Part shown: piece by piece, positions 63,401 to 64,000 of the stretch | Layout: each line of letters opens with the position of its first letter | Numbering within the stretch: position 1 is the first letter of the stretch | Assembly (NCBI GenBank): GCA_921293015.1 | Contig: OV121091.1 | Span: forward strand, 29,558,839 to 29,622,838 | From: Phorcus lineatus | Lineage: Eukaryota > Mollusca > Gastropoda > Trochida > Trochidae | DNA length: 64,000 nucleotides | Direction: 5' to 3' | Position numbers and translations under genes: made by a program | The notes under the pieces: model-generated | What the model was told of the DNA's origin: nothing | The model's database searches: none | Seen by the model: the letters and a program-made list of their open reading frames with translations, nothing else

Positions 63401-64000
63401 TGTTTTGAACAGACATGATGTGTAGAGTTTTTTGAGCTCGGGTGAGGGTCTGCTTTAATTCTCATTGAAATAAGCCCAACCTCAACCTTTGAAGAAGAAT
63501 GCAGTAAATAATATATGATTCAATTTGTAGATATGAACAATAAAGATACACATAGAATGCTACCGTAGTTAACTATAATCTGAATATATTGTGTATGTTA
63601 AATTTTGACCTGTCTCTAGTCCAGCTCTCAGAACCTGTACAGCCAGGCTGCCTTGAACAAGCTGCTACCTGACCACACATACGGGGTCGTGTCAGGAGGA
63701 GACCCTGCCTTCATCCCCGACCTCACCTGGAGCCAGCTGAAGGAGTTCCACGCCTCCCACTACCATCCCTCCAACTCCAGGTAGTGTAGCGGTATTCAGT
63801 TAACTGTTGGTTTCAGAAGCTGACAGAATTATTTTGTAAATTGGAGAAGTTGATAAAGTTAGATTAGTTAGGTTATAGAAGGTTAACAGTACCAGGACAA
63901 TAGGCAAACCAATTTTTAAAACCCTTAACCAACAAGATGAGAACAAGGCCTCTAGGCCATCCTGTAAAGAAACAAATAAGAATTGCCACTGGTGTTTAAA
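60490..64000 (+). CDS. PITRM1: Presequence protease, mitochondrial (PITRM1), 5' part
   Basis: M16C metallopeptidase that degrades cleaved targeting peptides in the mitochondrial matrix (family knowledge). Coding exons seen: 60490-60533, 61287-61362, 61454-61560, 61969-62120, 62513-62627, 63048-63144, 63620-63780, then intron to the window edge. Phases agree; 250 codons, the N-terminal quarter of a roughly 1,030-aa family. Residues 1-20 are basic and amphipathic ([20 protein letters not shown]), and R18-F19-Y20 before S21 fits the R-3 processing motif. Inverted zinc site H91-ILE-H95 with catalytic E94; third ligand E192 in YNEMKGVF, 97 residues after H95 as in human. Also conserved: [36 protein letters not shown] and [15 protein letters not shown]. 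An in-frame TAG at 60451 supports the start. Partial only because of the window end. Confidence 0.97.

Overview
This is a eukaryotic, almost certainly invertebrate, nuclear genomic window. It is AT-rich, with short exons in long introns and canonical GT-AG junctions. It is also dense in short non-autonomous transposons, tRNA-derived SINEs and minisatellites. The SINEs have a tRNA-like head, a central block containing TCTGCAGTAGAAAACTGTT, and a 3' end near GTTAAAC followed by ACTC or ACCTC repeats. From memory this fits a marine gastropod mollusc, perhaps abalone-like. The species guess is an inference.

Three protein genes can be rebuilt exon by exon with every splice phase consistent. (1) ZC3H15 (DFRP1), plus strand, 42956-52298, 12 coding exons, 439 aa: the DRG1-binding CCCH zinc-finger protein of translation control. 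(2) ASB8, minus strand, 59400-57786, 2 coding exons, 287 aa: an ankyrin-repeat/SOCS-box substrate adaptor for Cullin-5 ubiquitin ligases. (3) PITRM1 (presequence protease), plus strand, from 60490 past the right edge. Its first 7 coding exons hold a mitochondrial targeting peptide and the HILEH zinc site. ASB8 and PITRM1 are head-to-head, about 1.1 kb apart. The three genes have unrelated functions and no shared pathway is implied.

The left two thirds (1-42.9 kb) contain no gene I can name. There are isolated, short, well-bounded open segments that look like exons. These include a terminal exon at 12521-12606 (minus), a start exon at 38205-38320 (minus, in a CpG-rich promoter-like patch), a phase-compatible pair at 39701-39753 and 41391-41483 (plus), and several at 3.3-6.0 kb (minus). 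They suggest one or more unidentified genes with very short exons, but I could not join them into a protein.

Most recognisable sequence outside genes is repetitive. There are at least two full-length SINEs with 13-bp target-site duplications plus fragments, a pair of foldback elements (about 25.0 and 35.1 kb), and a 12-bp-TIR element at 16.5 kb with relatives at 20.6 and 58.8 kb. Three related elements occur at 27.5, 36.0 and 47.6 kb, and two compact inverted-repeat elements lie in ZC3H15 introns. An approximately 160-bp dispersed repeat occurs three times. Minisatellites occur at 4.9, 31.8 and 54.1 kb. I saw no CRISPR, bacterial operon, rRNA or confident functional tRNA, and no clear new biological system.
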